Positions 39,594 to 47,830 of a DNA stretch of 64,000 bases are shown in pieces. Origin of the DNA: an uncultured Acetatifactor sp. (GTDB taxonomy: Bacteria > Bacillota > Clostridia > Lachnospirales > Lachnospiraceae); the NCBI GenBank assembly GCA_934402375.1, contig CAKRUB010000005.1, positions 51,252 through 115,251 on the forward strand. The letters run 5' to 3'. The position numbers and the translations under genes were made by a program. Below the pieces are notes generated by a model. That model searched no databases. It saw only the letters and a list, made by a program, of their open reading frames with translations, and had not been told where the DNA came from. Each line of letters opens with the position of its first letter. Positions within the stretch are counted from its first letter, which is position 1.

Positions 39594-39616
39594 ACGGACG
39601 CGATGCCGGGCGGGGA
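39594..39616 (+). pseudogene. Possible short relic of the SH3-protein gene
   Basis: The 16-mer ACGGACGCGATGCCGG at 39594-39609 is identical to 38761-38776 inside the SH3 gene, and the next few bases (GGGGA) match too. In translation both encode TDAMP followed by GE. It is a short match and therefore only suggestive of another rearrangement scar. Confidence 0.3.
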
Positions 39617-39640
39617 AGCACAGTCTGATGTATTATTAGA

Positions 39641-39680
39641 CCGGAGGCTGTTCACGGTTGTACAGCCTCCGGATATTTTT
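39641..39680. terminator. Hairpin/terminator overlapping the end of the 39652-40344 gene
   Basis: CCGGAGGCTGT (39641-39651) is the exact reverse complement of ACAGCCTCCGG (39662-39672), followed on the plus strand by ATATTTTTG. The right arm encodes the last residues of the minus-strand gene. A diverged copy of the same block lies at 47223-47262. Confidence 0.65.
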
Positions 39681-40344
39681 GTAGCATCGTTTCCTTCAGC
39701 TCAAGCAGTGCGTCAAGTGCTGCCTGAGTTGTCACAAAGAATTCATTGTCGCAAACTTCGCTGTAGGGCACATAGGTGGAGGCTCCGTCCATGATCGGAA
39801 CGATTACATCCTTGTGCTCCTGATAGGAGAATGCAGGTGCAAGAAGGGTTTCAATGCCTCCGTACAATTCAAAGATCGGGGTGGTTTCGCCGGGACCATC
39901 AACCCTTTCGCCCAGAAACAGCAGATATTCTTCCCCTGAATTCAGAAAATTGATAAAACCGCGCTGCACCCTATTCCCATCGGAGGGGTCGGAGGCCGCA
40001 ATGAGCTCCCAGCGACCGGAGGTGACATAGAATTGTTCACCCGGGCTCAACGATTTACCCTGATAGATCTGTTCTACTTTTACGAGCTGTCTGCTCGTTT
40101 TGAACAGATGCTCGACTTCTCCTTTGACAGTAACCCTGACAATGTCGGGGGCAAGTGGCAGAGTTTCGGAAAGCTGCCTGCTGACAGCGAAAGCATTGGA
40201 TTCCGGCAGCTCCGCCACATAGAGCTGCTCAAGATAGGAAGCATCCTTTGAAATATCGGTATAACTTCTTTTTTCATAAATACCAAAGCCCATCGCCGCC
40301 AGCATCAGCGTGACCGTTGTCCATAATATCCATTTCAGCTTCAC
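39652..40344 (-). CDS. Membrane-anchored extracytoplasmic protein of unknown function, end of an ABC operon
   Basis: A 230-residue protein with one N-terminal membrane helix (about 5-22) and a soluble remainder with no recognised motif. It contains an alternating beta-strand region with VRVTVKGEVEHLFK and FYVTSGRWELIA. The start is a GTG at 40344, with GGAGGGG 8 nt upstream, overlapping the ATPase stop by 4 nt. It is the last gene of a four-gene minus-strand ABC exporter operon, suggesting an accessory or immunity-type role. The function is not assignable from the sequence. Confidence 0.65.
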   Translation of the reverse strand: MKLKWILWTTVTLMLAAMGFGIYEKRSYTDISKDASYLEQLYVAELPESNAFAVSRQLSETLPLAPDIVRVTVKGEVEHLFKTSRQLVKVEQIYQGKSLSPGEQFYVTSGRWELIAASDPSDGNRVQRGFINFLNSGEEYLLFLGERVDGPGETTPIFELYGGIETLLAPAFSYQEHKDVIVPIMDGASTYVPYSEVCDNEFFVTTQAALDALLELKETMLQKYPEAVQP

Positions 40345-40985
40345 GTTTCATTCCCCTCCGTTATCAGACTTCCGTCGGAAAGCCTGTATCTGTCATCAGC
40401 CAGAATGTCCATATCATCGCGGTTATGACTGCTCAGAAGGATCAGTGCGCCGCGGTTTCTTTCCTCCTCAATTAATCGGCGGATCTCTTCAACACCCGAT
40501 TCGTCCAGACCATTCGTCGGTTCGTCCAGCATAATAATATCAGGATGTTCCATGACAGCCTGTGCAATGACCAAGCGCTGTTTCATTCCCATGGAGTATT
40601 TTCCGAACGTTCTTCTGTCATACGGATCAAGACCGATCCGACGGATGGCATCCATGATTTCCTGTTTCCCAATCGTATTCCGTATTTTTGCAAGGTATGT
40701 CAGATTTTCCATGCCGGTCAATCCGGGGTAAAGTCCCGCGTGTTCCAGTGTGATTCCCAGACTGGGCAGGACGGTGAAATCCTTGTGTAATTCCTGTCCG
40801 TTCCAACGGATAATGCCGGAGTCGATCGACATCAGACCGGACAGGGCGCGGAAGAGCATGGTTTTTCCCGAACCGTTCCGTCCCCAGAAGCCGTACACCT
40901 TTCCACTCTCCAGTTCCAGACTGATATTGTTAAGAATCGTTTTTCCCTTTAGCGTCTTATTGATCCTTTCTGCGATCAGTTTCAT
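40341..40985 (-). CDS. ABC transporter ATP-binding protein (export type)
   Basis: A 214-residue ABC ATPase with Walker A GRNGSGKT, a variant signature YSMGMKQR, Walker B IIMLDEPTNGLD and switch SSHNRDD. The short length and the permease neighbours point to an ABC-2 type exporter. The ATG directly follows the stop of permease 2 (no gap), and its RBS (GGGGGA) lies within that gene. Confidence 0.9.
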   Translation of the reverse strand: MKLIAERINKTLKGKTILNNISLELESGKVYGFWGRNGSGKTMLFRALSGLMSIDSGIIRWNGQELHKDFTVLPSLGITLEHAGLYPGLTGMENLTYLAKIRNTIGKQEIMDAIRRIGLDPYDRRTFGKYSMGMKQRLVIAQAVMEHPDIIMLDEPTNGLDESGVEEIRRLIEEERNRGALILLSSHNRDDMDILADDRYRLSDGSLITEGNET

Positions 40986-41789
40986 TTACATTGTCCCCCA
41001 TTCTGTATTTTCCGTTAACAGATTATGCTTTTGTACGATGATTCCGCCGACAGACAGGGCGAATATGCAGAAGGATGCCAGAAATGCAATGGAGCATATC
41101 GCACTGATTGGATAGCTTGCGTAGGAAAAGTGCCAGCCGACAACGGTGTGTGCAACCGGATTCCATGCCAGCAGACGCCGGATTGTGACTGCATCGGCAT
41201 CATTTCTGACAAACAGCTGCAGAAAGCCCAGACCAGCCGTACATAACGCCTGAATCCCCATTGCCAGAAGAAACGCTGAACTGCTGCCTGCCTTGATGGC
41301 AGCAATATTGATCGATAACACCCATGCAAAGATCCACAGCACATAGGTCAGCAGATGGTAGGCTGTCAGAAAAGCTCCTGCTGTATCAAAAAGCACACGG
41401 TACTGCAGACAGCTCAGGAGGACAGAGCTTCCCACAAATACGCATTCAAACAACAGGACAGAGCTGAAGAGCGGGAGAAGGGTCTGCCGATACCATTTCA
41501 TGCGATCCGGGCATCTGCTGAAAACATAGATGCTTGCTGTGCAGAAATATTGATACATGCTGTTGCCGAGCAGCATCATGATGCAATAGCCGGGAAGCAT
41601 ACGCAGCATAAAACCTGCCAGCTCTGCCATGGAAAAGCCGAGACAGAAGGTTCCCCGTGAGCCGCTAAGCTGTAGGATCAGTTCTGATAATGCAATTTGA
41701 CCCGAATAGGGTCTTATAAAGATCAGGGTGATATAGACACCGGAAAGCAATCCGACCCCAAAAGCCATACGCAGATCGTGCCGCATCAT
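40986..41789 (-). CDS. ABC-2 type transporter permease (second permease)
   Basis: A 267-residue protein with about six hydrophobic helices, starting at the ATGATG overlapped by the TAA of the preceding gene (TAATGATG at 41791-41784). AAGGAGATG lies 8 nt upstream. The in-frame extension to 41873 is internal to permease 1. It probably forms a heterodimeric channel with the 41789-42634 product, energised by the following ATPase. Confidence 0.75.
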   Translation of the reverse strand: MMRHDLRMAFGVGLLSGVYITLIFIRPYSGQIALSELILQLSGSRGTFCLGFSMAELAGFMLRMLPGYCIMMLLGNSMYQYFCTASIYVFSRCPDRMKWYRQTLLPLFSSVLLFECVFVGSSVLLSCLQYRVLFDTAGAFLTAYHLLTYVLWIFAWVLSINIAAIKAGSSSAFLLAMGIQALCTAGLGFLQLFVRNDADAVTIRRLLAWNPVAHTVVGWHFSYASYPISAICSIAFLASFCIFALSVGGIIVQKHNLLTENTEWGTM

Positions 41790-42634
41790 TACCACATCTC
41801 CTTTTTCGTTCCGATATGAAAGCACAGGGCAGTCAGTAGCAGAAGGAACAGAATGGTGGTCATGGGATACCACGGAAATTTTTCGCTTTCGTTAAATAGC
41901 AGCAGGTACTTCATCCAGCTTGTCCCGGCGCTGTCCGCCTCAAAAAGCAGGTTCACATACTCTGTGAGATTCAACAGCAGGAAACATGGGAGCAGGAGCA
42001 GTGCGCGGTATCTGACACGGACGGTAAAGGAAATGGCGACAGTGAGCATACCGAGCAGACCGGACACGACCGCAAAGACGAAAAGCCCCAGAAGAGTGTA
42101 CAGAACCGGGAAATGACAGAAAAGAGCCGCAAAGGGATAGTTATGCACCATCCCGGCATATTCCGCACTGTAAAGGCTCACATTATAGAAATCACCTTGT
42201 GCCTTCAACGGGAAAGAGACACAGGTCATAAGAAATTCGAGCAGGAAAGGGAGCAGAAAAACAGTAAAGGTAGTCAGAAAAGCAGAACCCAGCTTACTCA
42301 GGAGATACGTTTTTTTCCCGAGCCGGCTGATCAGGAAAATTTCTTCTTTGGTCTGCTGTTCCTTTGCGTAAGAGAAACCGGCCGGCAGAGCGACAAGAAG
42401 CGGGTAGAGCATGGTGAACAGAATTGCGTTGTCAGCGGTTTCCACTGTCCGGTTATAGCTGAGCAGCAGGAGCTTCACCGGCATATACATATGGGTGATG
42501 TCTGTGCCGCGGAAGAGGATGACGTTTTGGATATAATTATACAGAACCATCCATAGGAGCAGAATCAGGGTCAGCAGCGCCTCGTTCTGTTTTAATAAGA
42601 ATTTGGTTTTGTGAATAATTGTCTTTTGCAGCAT
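41789..42634 (-). CDS. ABC-2 type transporter permease (first permease)
   Basis: A 281-residue hydrophobic protein with about six membrane helices and a long extracytoplasmic loop between helices 1 and 2. The cytoplasmic SRLGKKTYLLSKLGSAFL segment resembles the coupling region of ABC-2 permeases. GAGGTAGATT precedes the ATG. It is the first gene of the exporter operon, and a gene for a small secreted protein lies just upstream on the same strand. The substrate is unknown. Confidence 0.75.
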   Translation of the reverse strand: MLQKTIIHKTKFLLKQNEALLTLILLLWMVLYNYIQNVILFRGTDITHMYMPVKLLLLSYNRTVETADNAILFTMLYPLLVALPAGFSYAKEQQTKEEIFLISRLGKKTYLLSKLGSAFLTTFTVFLLPFLLEFLMTCVSFPLKAQGDFYNVSLYSAEYAGMVHNYPFAALFCHFPVLYTLLGLFVFAVVSGLLGMLTVAISFTVRVRYRALLLLPCFLLLNLTEYVNLLFEADSAGTSWMKYLLLFNESEKFPWYPMTTILFLLLLTALCFHIGTKKEMW

Positions 42635-42648
42635 AATCTACCTCGATA

Positions 42649-42690
42649 GCTCGGAATAAAACAAGTAAAGCATTGCTCTATTCCGAGCTT
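42649..42690 (-). promoter_or_regulatory. Perfect inverted repeat in the leader of the ABC exporter operon
   Basis: AGCTCGGAATA (42649-42659) and TATTCCGAGCT (42680-42690) are exact reverse complements around a 20-nt loop. The repeat lies between the small secreted protein gene and the RBS of permease 1. No clear U-tract follows on the minus strand, so an mRNA hairpin or operator is as likely as a terminator. Confidence 0.55.
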
Positions 42691-42704
42691 GCAGAATTTA
42701 GGAC

Positions 42705-43079
42705 TTATAGCCCGTCGTAAGATACAATTGCATATGCTTCATCCGAAGAATTTCCTCTAAACTGGAATCCAACAAGAGAGGTATTTAGATATCCTTCATA
42801 TATTTTTATGGATGAAGCAGTTGTGGCACTTTCTTTTAAAGTGTAGATATCACTGATGCGTAAGCCGTAACCATCAGTCACTCTGACTTGTATTTTGGAA
42901 AAATTGTCTGTACCTGAGATAGGGCGTACGGCATGATTGCGAGCATAAACATAGGAATAATTTTTGCTGCGAAAATCTGTGTTGTCAGAATCAGCAGTCC
43001 AAATTTGATTCGGATAAATATATAAGGAAATTTCTCCAGACGCAGCAAGACTGGTTAAAGCATTGGAAATAAAGAGCAT
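42705..43079 (-). CDS. Small secreted protein, start codon unclear
   Basis: The ATG-initiated frame gives 124 residues, beginning within a hydrophobic segment. The frame stays open upstream for 21 codons and adds a basic stretch (KKRKKTLIKRLVINLFVA) that would complete a classic signal peptide, but it contains no ATG, GTG or TTG. A GTG at 43136-43138 beside an A7 tract is out of frame by one base. So either a rare ATT start is used, or the gene has lost its start through an indel. The mature part has a beta-rich look (YSYVYARNH, KIQVRVTDGYG) without cysteines. I recognise no family. It lies upstream of the ABC exporter operon. Confidence 0.5.
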   Translation of the reverse strand: MLFISNALTSLAASGEISLYIYPNQIWTADSDNTDFRSKNYSYVYARNHAVRPISGTDNFSKIQVRVTDGYGLRISDIYTLKESATTASSIKIYEGYLNTSLVGFQFRGNSSDEAYAIVSYDGL

Positions 43080-44486
<1,407 letters not shown>

Positions 44487-44506
44487 GGTAAAATAAGCTG
44501 ATATAA

Positions 44507-44547
44507 GTAAATGGTATTTTGAAAAATTTTCCAAAAACACCATTTAC
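44507..44547 (+). promoter_or_regulatory. 41-bp near-perfect palindrome at the promoter of the small secreted protein gene
   Basis: GTAAATGGT at 44507-44515 is mirrored by the CACCATTTAC end at 44538-44547, and the inner TTTTG/CAAAA arms also pair. The right arm overlaps the -35 box. It could be a terminator for the SH3 chimera or an operator; the sequence alone does not decide. Confidence 0.6.
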
Positions 44548-44571
44548 TTTTGCACATAAAGATGTTATAAT
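44543..44571 (+). promoter_or_regulatory. Promoter of the 44607 gene and downstream lipoprotein
   Basis: TTTACT (44543-44548), 17 nt, TATAAT (44566-44571) with TGT before the -10 box (extended -10). The start codon is 36 nt downstream. Confidence 0.65.
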
Positions 44572-44606
44572 GTCATTATCAAAAAGCATAAGTGGGTATG
44601 TAAATT

Positions 44607-44912
44607 ATGAGTAAAGGACTGAAAGTGATACTGGCAACAATGGTGTTGGGGTTAACAATTTCCTTTTCAACACTGGATGTGAGTGCGGCTATGCATGAAT
44701 GTAGCTATTCTTACATGGGGGATTCAATGTTGAGCGAGCGGCAGGTGGGGTCTCATCAGGTTACACTGTATAATGCGGAAACAGGAAATTATGAGGTGTG
44801 TACCTGTTATATCTCTGCGCAAACGTGGGCAAACGTATATAAATGTGCTTGTGGAAGCATATCATATAGAAATACATGGACTAGAATGATGCATTCTCGA
44901 TGTGGAAATTAA
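44607..44912 (+). CDS. Small cysteine-bearing secreted protein, paired with the following lipoprotein
   Basis: A 101-residue protein: a signal peptide (about 1-28, ending VSAA), then a short mature part with five cysteines (HECSYSY, EVCTCY, KCACGS, HSRCGN). The CTC/CAC pairs and the His-x-x-Cys ending suggest a small metal-binding or disulphide-linked domain. No known family is recognised. Its weak RBS (GTGGG) contrasts with a good extended promoter. The lipoprotein gene begins 34 nt downstream on the same transcript. A similar arrangement recurs at 47454-47765. Confidence 0.65.
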   Translation: MSKGLKVILATMVLGLTISFSTLDVSAAMHECSYSYMGDSMLSERQVGSHQVTLYNAETGNYEVCTCYISAQTWANVYKCACGSISYRNTWTRMMHSRCGN

Positions 44913-44946
44913 GCCGATAAGAGGTAGTTTTGGGAGGACAGAGAGC

Positions 44947-47196
44947 TTGAGGCGGAAATTTTCGTGTATTGCATTGGGATTACTGTTTTGTGTGCTTCAG
45001 TTATGTGGGTGCGGCAAGGAGACGGACGCGCCCATAGAGGAATATAAGCTGGGGGATGTCTACCATGCCGCCACCGGACCGGTGAGCGAACGGGAGATAC
45101 CCGCATGGGAGGAAGAGACGGAGCAGGACGGCAGCGCCAGTGTCTATCAGGAGAGCCCTATTCTTTTCGGAGAGGGAATTGCGCAGCTTATGGTCACGGC
45201 TGAGGGTCAGGCATATTACCAGATCTATTCGTTTGCCGATGGGCAGTGGACGAAGGTAGCGGTCAGAGAGGCGGATATGCCCGACAGTCATATAGGAGAG
45301 GTGTTTGCGACAACCTCCGGAGAGCTTTGCTGTCTGGTGTATTCAGGGGAGAGTGCGGCGCTTACCTCGCTGTCAGCTGGCGGACTGGGACAGAAATTGT
45401 CCGAAGAAAATCTGCTGGGGAGCCTGCAGGGAGGCATTGAGCAGGATGAGCATATCGTCGTGGGTACGGACGGACAGCTCTTTGTCTATCTGAATAGTGA
45501 ATATTCCGTTTATACCTCCGACTTGAAGACAAACACAGCGAAGGTGACGCGGCTTTCGGGAGCGGAGGAGACAGTATCCGCGGAGATTGACGGCTGGATT
45601 CACGGAGCGGTGCAGGAAAATGGCTCAACAGGGCTGCTGTTTTACGGAGTGGATCGGGACAATCTCCCGGCAATGTGGAGAGAGAGCGGCGCGAGATACC
45701 AGATTGCATTTCCCAAAGATATTGCGGCGACGGAATACTTTTCGGTGGATACCGGGGACGGACAGCTTGCACTGCTTGACCGGTACGGACTCTGGGAGGT
45801 GTCGGACGATGGCACGGAAAAACTGATTACTTTTGCGGAGAGCGGCTATCGCTTTGAGAACATATGGGGGCTGGAAAAGGGCGCAGACAACACGCTGCTG
45901 ATATTGGCGGAGATGGATGGAAAGCTGTTTCTTCTGTCCTATGACCTTTCCAAAAAGGAAATGACAAATGAGAGACAGGAGCTTGTGCTGGCGCTATCCA
46001 TGCAGAATGTTGCACTGAGCAACGTAATAGCGGAGTTCAACAGACACAGCAGCGAATATTATGTCTCGGTTATGACCCCCGAACCGGGGGAATCCGGAGA
46101 CAGCTTCCTGACGCGTATACAGATGGAGGTCACGGCGGGAAGAGGCCCCGATCTTCTGGAGCAGGATGTGATTTTCAATGTGCAGTCCATGAAGGACAAG
46201 GGCTATCTGCAATGCCTTGACGGACAGGGCTTCGAGGAGTCCGGGTGTCTGGCGACCGCGTTGGAAACAGGAAAAATAGACGGTGGATTGTACGGCATAC
46301 CGTATGAATTCAGTCTGGACTTTGCGGCATACCGCAGTCAGGAGCTTGGCAAGGCGGATTCGGTGAACATCGGAGAACTGATGAAAGCAGTCAGAAGGTC
46401 TGATGCGAAGGTGCTGGATCCTTACAGCAGCGCCATGGATATTGTCCTAAGGTATGCCATGCGGGATGAATCCAACACGGAGTACATAGACTGGGAAAAG
46501 GGAAAGAGTCATCTGACGGGGAAAGCATTTCTTGAGCTGCTGGCGTTTGCTGACGAGTATGCCGCAAGGGGCAGCGCGGATTCGTGGAGCAGGGAAGAGG
46601 TCTTTGCGTCGCATCCGTTTAATGGGGAATTTACATTCTATACCTTTCAGGATTTACAGGACGAGTTAGGCGACAATGTCATTCTGGGCTATCCCAGAGA
46701 AAAAGGCAGGGGCGTCTATATGATCACAAACAAGATCTATCTGAACAGTCAGACGGACGGAGCAGACGGGTGTATAGGCTTTCTGAAGTACCTTGTAAGC
46801 AAAGAGGCACAGGCACAGTATGTGGCATACGACATTGGCGGGGATGCCATAAGGAAGAGGGATTCCGCGGGCTTCTTCATGAATCACAGCACATGGTTTT
46901 CAATCAACCGGACGGTTGTGGAATTGATGGTCGAGATGGAGGATGGGAATCATCCCGATAACAAGTTTGTTACGGATTCGGGACAGGTTATCTATTTGAA
47001 GCCGCCTCTGACGGACGAACAGATCGCGGTTTTCGGGGATATGATTGAAAATGCTCTGCCCGGACAATATTCTGTCACTCCGCTGGAGGGAATTTTCCGG
47101 GAGGAACTGGCAATTTATTTTGAGGGACAATGCAGCGCGGAAACGGCAGCGGAAAAATTGAATAATCGCGTGCAGCTCTATTTGGACGAGCGGTGA
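44947..47196 (+). CDS. Large lipoprotein: propeller-like region plus family 1 solute-binding domain (paralogue 2)
   Basis: A 749-residue lipoprotein: signal peptide with lipobox LCGC, then about 340 residues of repeated beta-rich segments, then a family 1 solute-binding domain (EVTAGRGPDLLEQD, ending LNNRVQLYLDER). It is homologous to the proteins at 9046 and 47831 but the most diverged of the three. The open frame starts at ATG 44902, inside the previous gene; the TTG at 44947 has GGGAGGA 8 nt upstream and gives a normal signal peptide, so it is preferred. No permease or ATPase is nearby. The likely role is surface ligand binding; the ligand is unknown. Confidence 0.78.
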   Translation: MRRKFSCIALGLLFCVLQLCGCGKETDAPIEEYKLGDVYHAATGPVSEREIPAWEEETEQDGSASVYQESPILFGEGIAQLMVTAEGQAYYQIYSFADGQWTKVAVREADMPDSHIGEVFATTSGELCCLVYSGESAALTSLSAGGLGQKLSEENLLGSLQGGIEQDEHIVVGTDGQLFVYLNSEYSVYTSDLKTNTAKVTRLSGAEETVSAEIDGWIHGAVQENGSTGLLFYGVDRDNLPAMWRESGARYQIAFPKDIAATEYFSVDTGDGQLALLDRYGLWEVSDDGTEKLITFAESGYRFENIWGLEKGADNTLLILAEMDGKLFLLSYDLSKKEMTNERQELVLALSMQNVALSNVIAEFNRHSSEYYVSVMTPEPGESGDSFLTRIQMEVTAGRGPDLLEQDVIFNVQSMKDKGYLQCLDGQGFEESGCLATALETGKIDGGLYGIPYEFSLDFAAYRSQELGKADSVNIGELMKAVRRSDAKVLDPYSSAMDIVLRYAMRDESNTEYIDWEKGKSHLTGKAFLELLAFADEYAARGSADSWSREEVFASHPFNGEFTFYTFQDLQDELGDNVILGYPREKGRGVYMITNKIYLNSQTDGADGCIGFLKYLVSKEAQAQYVAYDIGGDAIRKRDSAGFFMNHSTWFSINRTVVELMVEMEDGNHPDNKFVTDSGQVIYLKPPLTDEQIAVFGDMIENALPGQYSVTPLEGIFREELAIYFEGQCSAETAAEKLNNRVQLYLDER

Positions 47197-47222
47197 TGCA
47201 TTCGACTTGAACCGGTGATTAT

Positions 47223-47284
47223 CCGGGGACTGTTTACGGTTAGACAGTCCCCGGATATTTTTGTAGCATAATTTACTTCAAAAT
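47223..47284 (-). pseudogene. Relic of the 3' end of a 39652-40344-like gene, now a hairpin
   Basis: CCGGGGACTGT (47223-47233) pairs with ACAGTCCCCGG (47244-47254), followed by ATATTTTTG. Together with the flanking GTAGCAT and TTTACTTC it aligns with 39641-39703. Read on the minus strand it matches codons for LK..MLQKYP of the 39652-40344 protein but carries stop codons, so it is a decayed copy. It can still act as a terminator for the lipoprotein gene. Confidence 0.6.
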
Positions 47285-47375
47285 CCAATATTAGCCGTAA
47301 AACGGTGTCAAGGACGTATGCAAAATGTGGACAATCAAAGATTGTGGTAAAAAGTAATACAATAAATAAAAAGGA

Positions 47376-47404
47376 TTGACAAAGAAGACTTTACGGAATA
47401 TACT
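47376..47404 (+). promoter_or_regulatory. Sigma-A promoter of the 47454 gene
   Basis: TTGACA (47376-47381), 17 nt, TATACT (47399-47404). The RBS and ATG follow about 40 nt downstream. Confidence 0.75.
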
Positions 47405-47415
47405 TATAAAAAAAG

Positions 47416-47436
47416 ATAATAAAAACATGGGGAAAA
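47416..47436 (+). repeat. Left arm of inverted repeat flanking the small secreted protein gene
   Basis: It contains AAAAACATGGGGAAAA. The reverse complement occurs at 47778-47798, with one mismatch over 21 bp. Confidence 0.7.
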
Positions 47437-47453
47437 AGAAGGAGGATTTCAAA

Positions 47454-47765
47454 ATGAAAAAAATGATTGCAATGTTTATGACCGTTATTTGTTTGACTGT
47501 TTGTTGTGGTAATATGATAGCCAGAGCAGAAGGATACGTATATTGCCCCTATTGCAAAGCAACGTTGAGAGACCAGGGGGAACACTTAGATCATTGGTAT
47601 ACATATCATACGTTTACAGACAACCAAGGGGAATCAATTACATGTACGGAATACCACACCGTAGACAGGATTGTAAAAGTCTGCCCTAAGGGATGCGGTG
47701 TTGTATGGACTGGGGAAGCGGAAGAAAAAGTGTCACATTCGTTAGCAGTATGTCCTTATAAATAA
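47454..47765 (+). CDS. Small secreted protein with zinc-ribbon-like cysteine/histidine motifs
   Basis: A 103-residue protein: a signal peptide (about 1-25, ending ARAE), then a mature part with CPYC, two histidine-bearing segments (EHLDHWYTYH, EYHTVD), CPKGC, and a final HSLAVCPYK. The two CxxC-type pairs suggest a small zinc- or disulphide-stabilised module. No family is recognised. It resembles the 44607 protein in layout (signal peptide, paired cysteines, His..Cys ending) though not obviously in sequence. The start at 47454 follows AAGGAGG; the longer frame from 47376 begins inside the promoter. It is followed after 65 nt by lipoprotein paralogue 3. Confidence 0.68.
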   Translation: MKKMIAMFMTVICLTVCCGNMIARAEGYVYCPYCKATLRDQGEHLDHWYTYHTFTDNQGESITCTEYHTVDRIVKVCPKGCGVVWTGEAEEKVSHSLAVCPYK

Positions 47766-47777
47766 AACACGAATTTA

Positions 47778-47798
47778 TTTTCCCCATGTTTTTATGAT
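47778..47798 (-). repeat. Right arm of inverted repeat flanking the small secreted protein gene
   Basis: It contains TTTTCCCCATGTTTTT, the reverse complement of the block at 47421-47436. The two arms bracket one complete gene of 312 bp. Confidence 0.7.
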
Positions 47799-47830
47799 AT
47801 AGACATAGTTTGTTGGAATGGAGAAACTGG

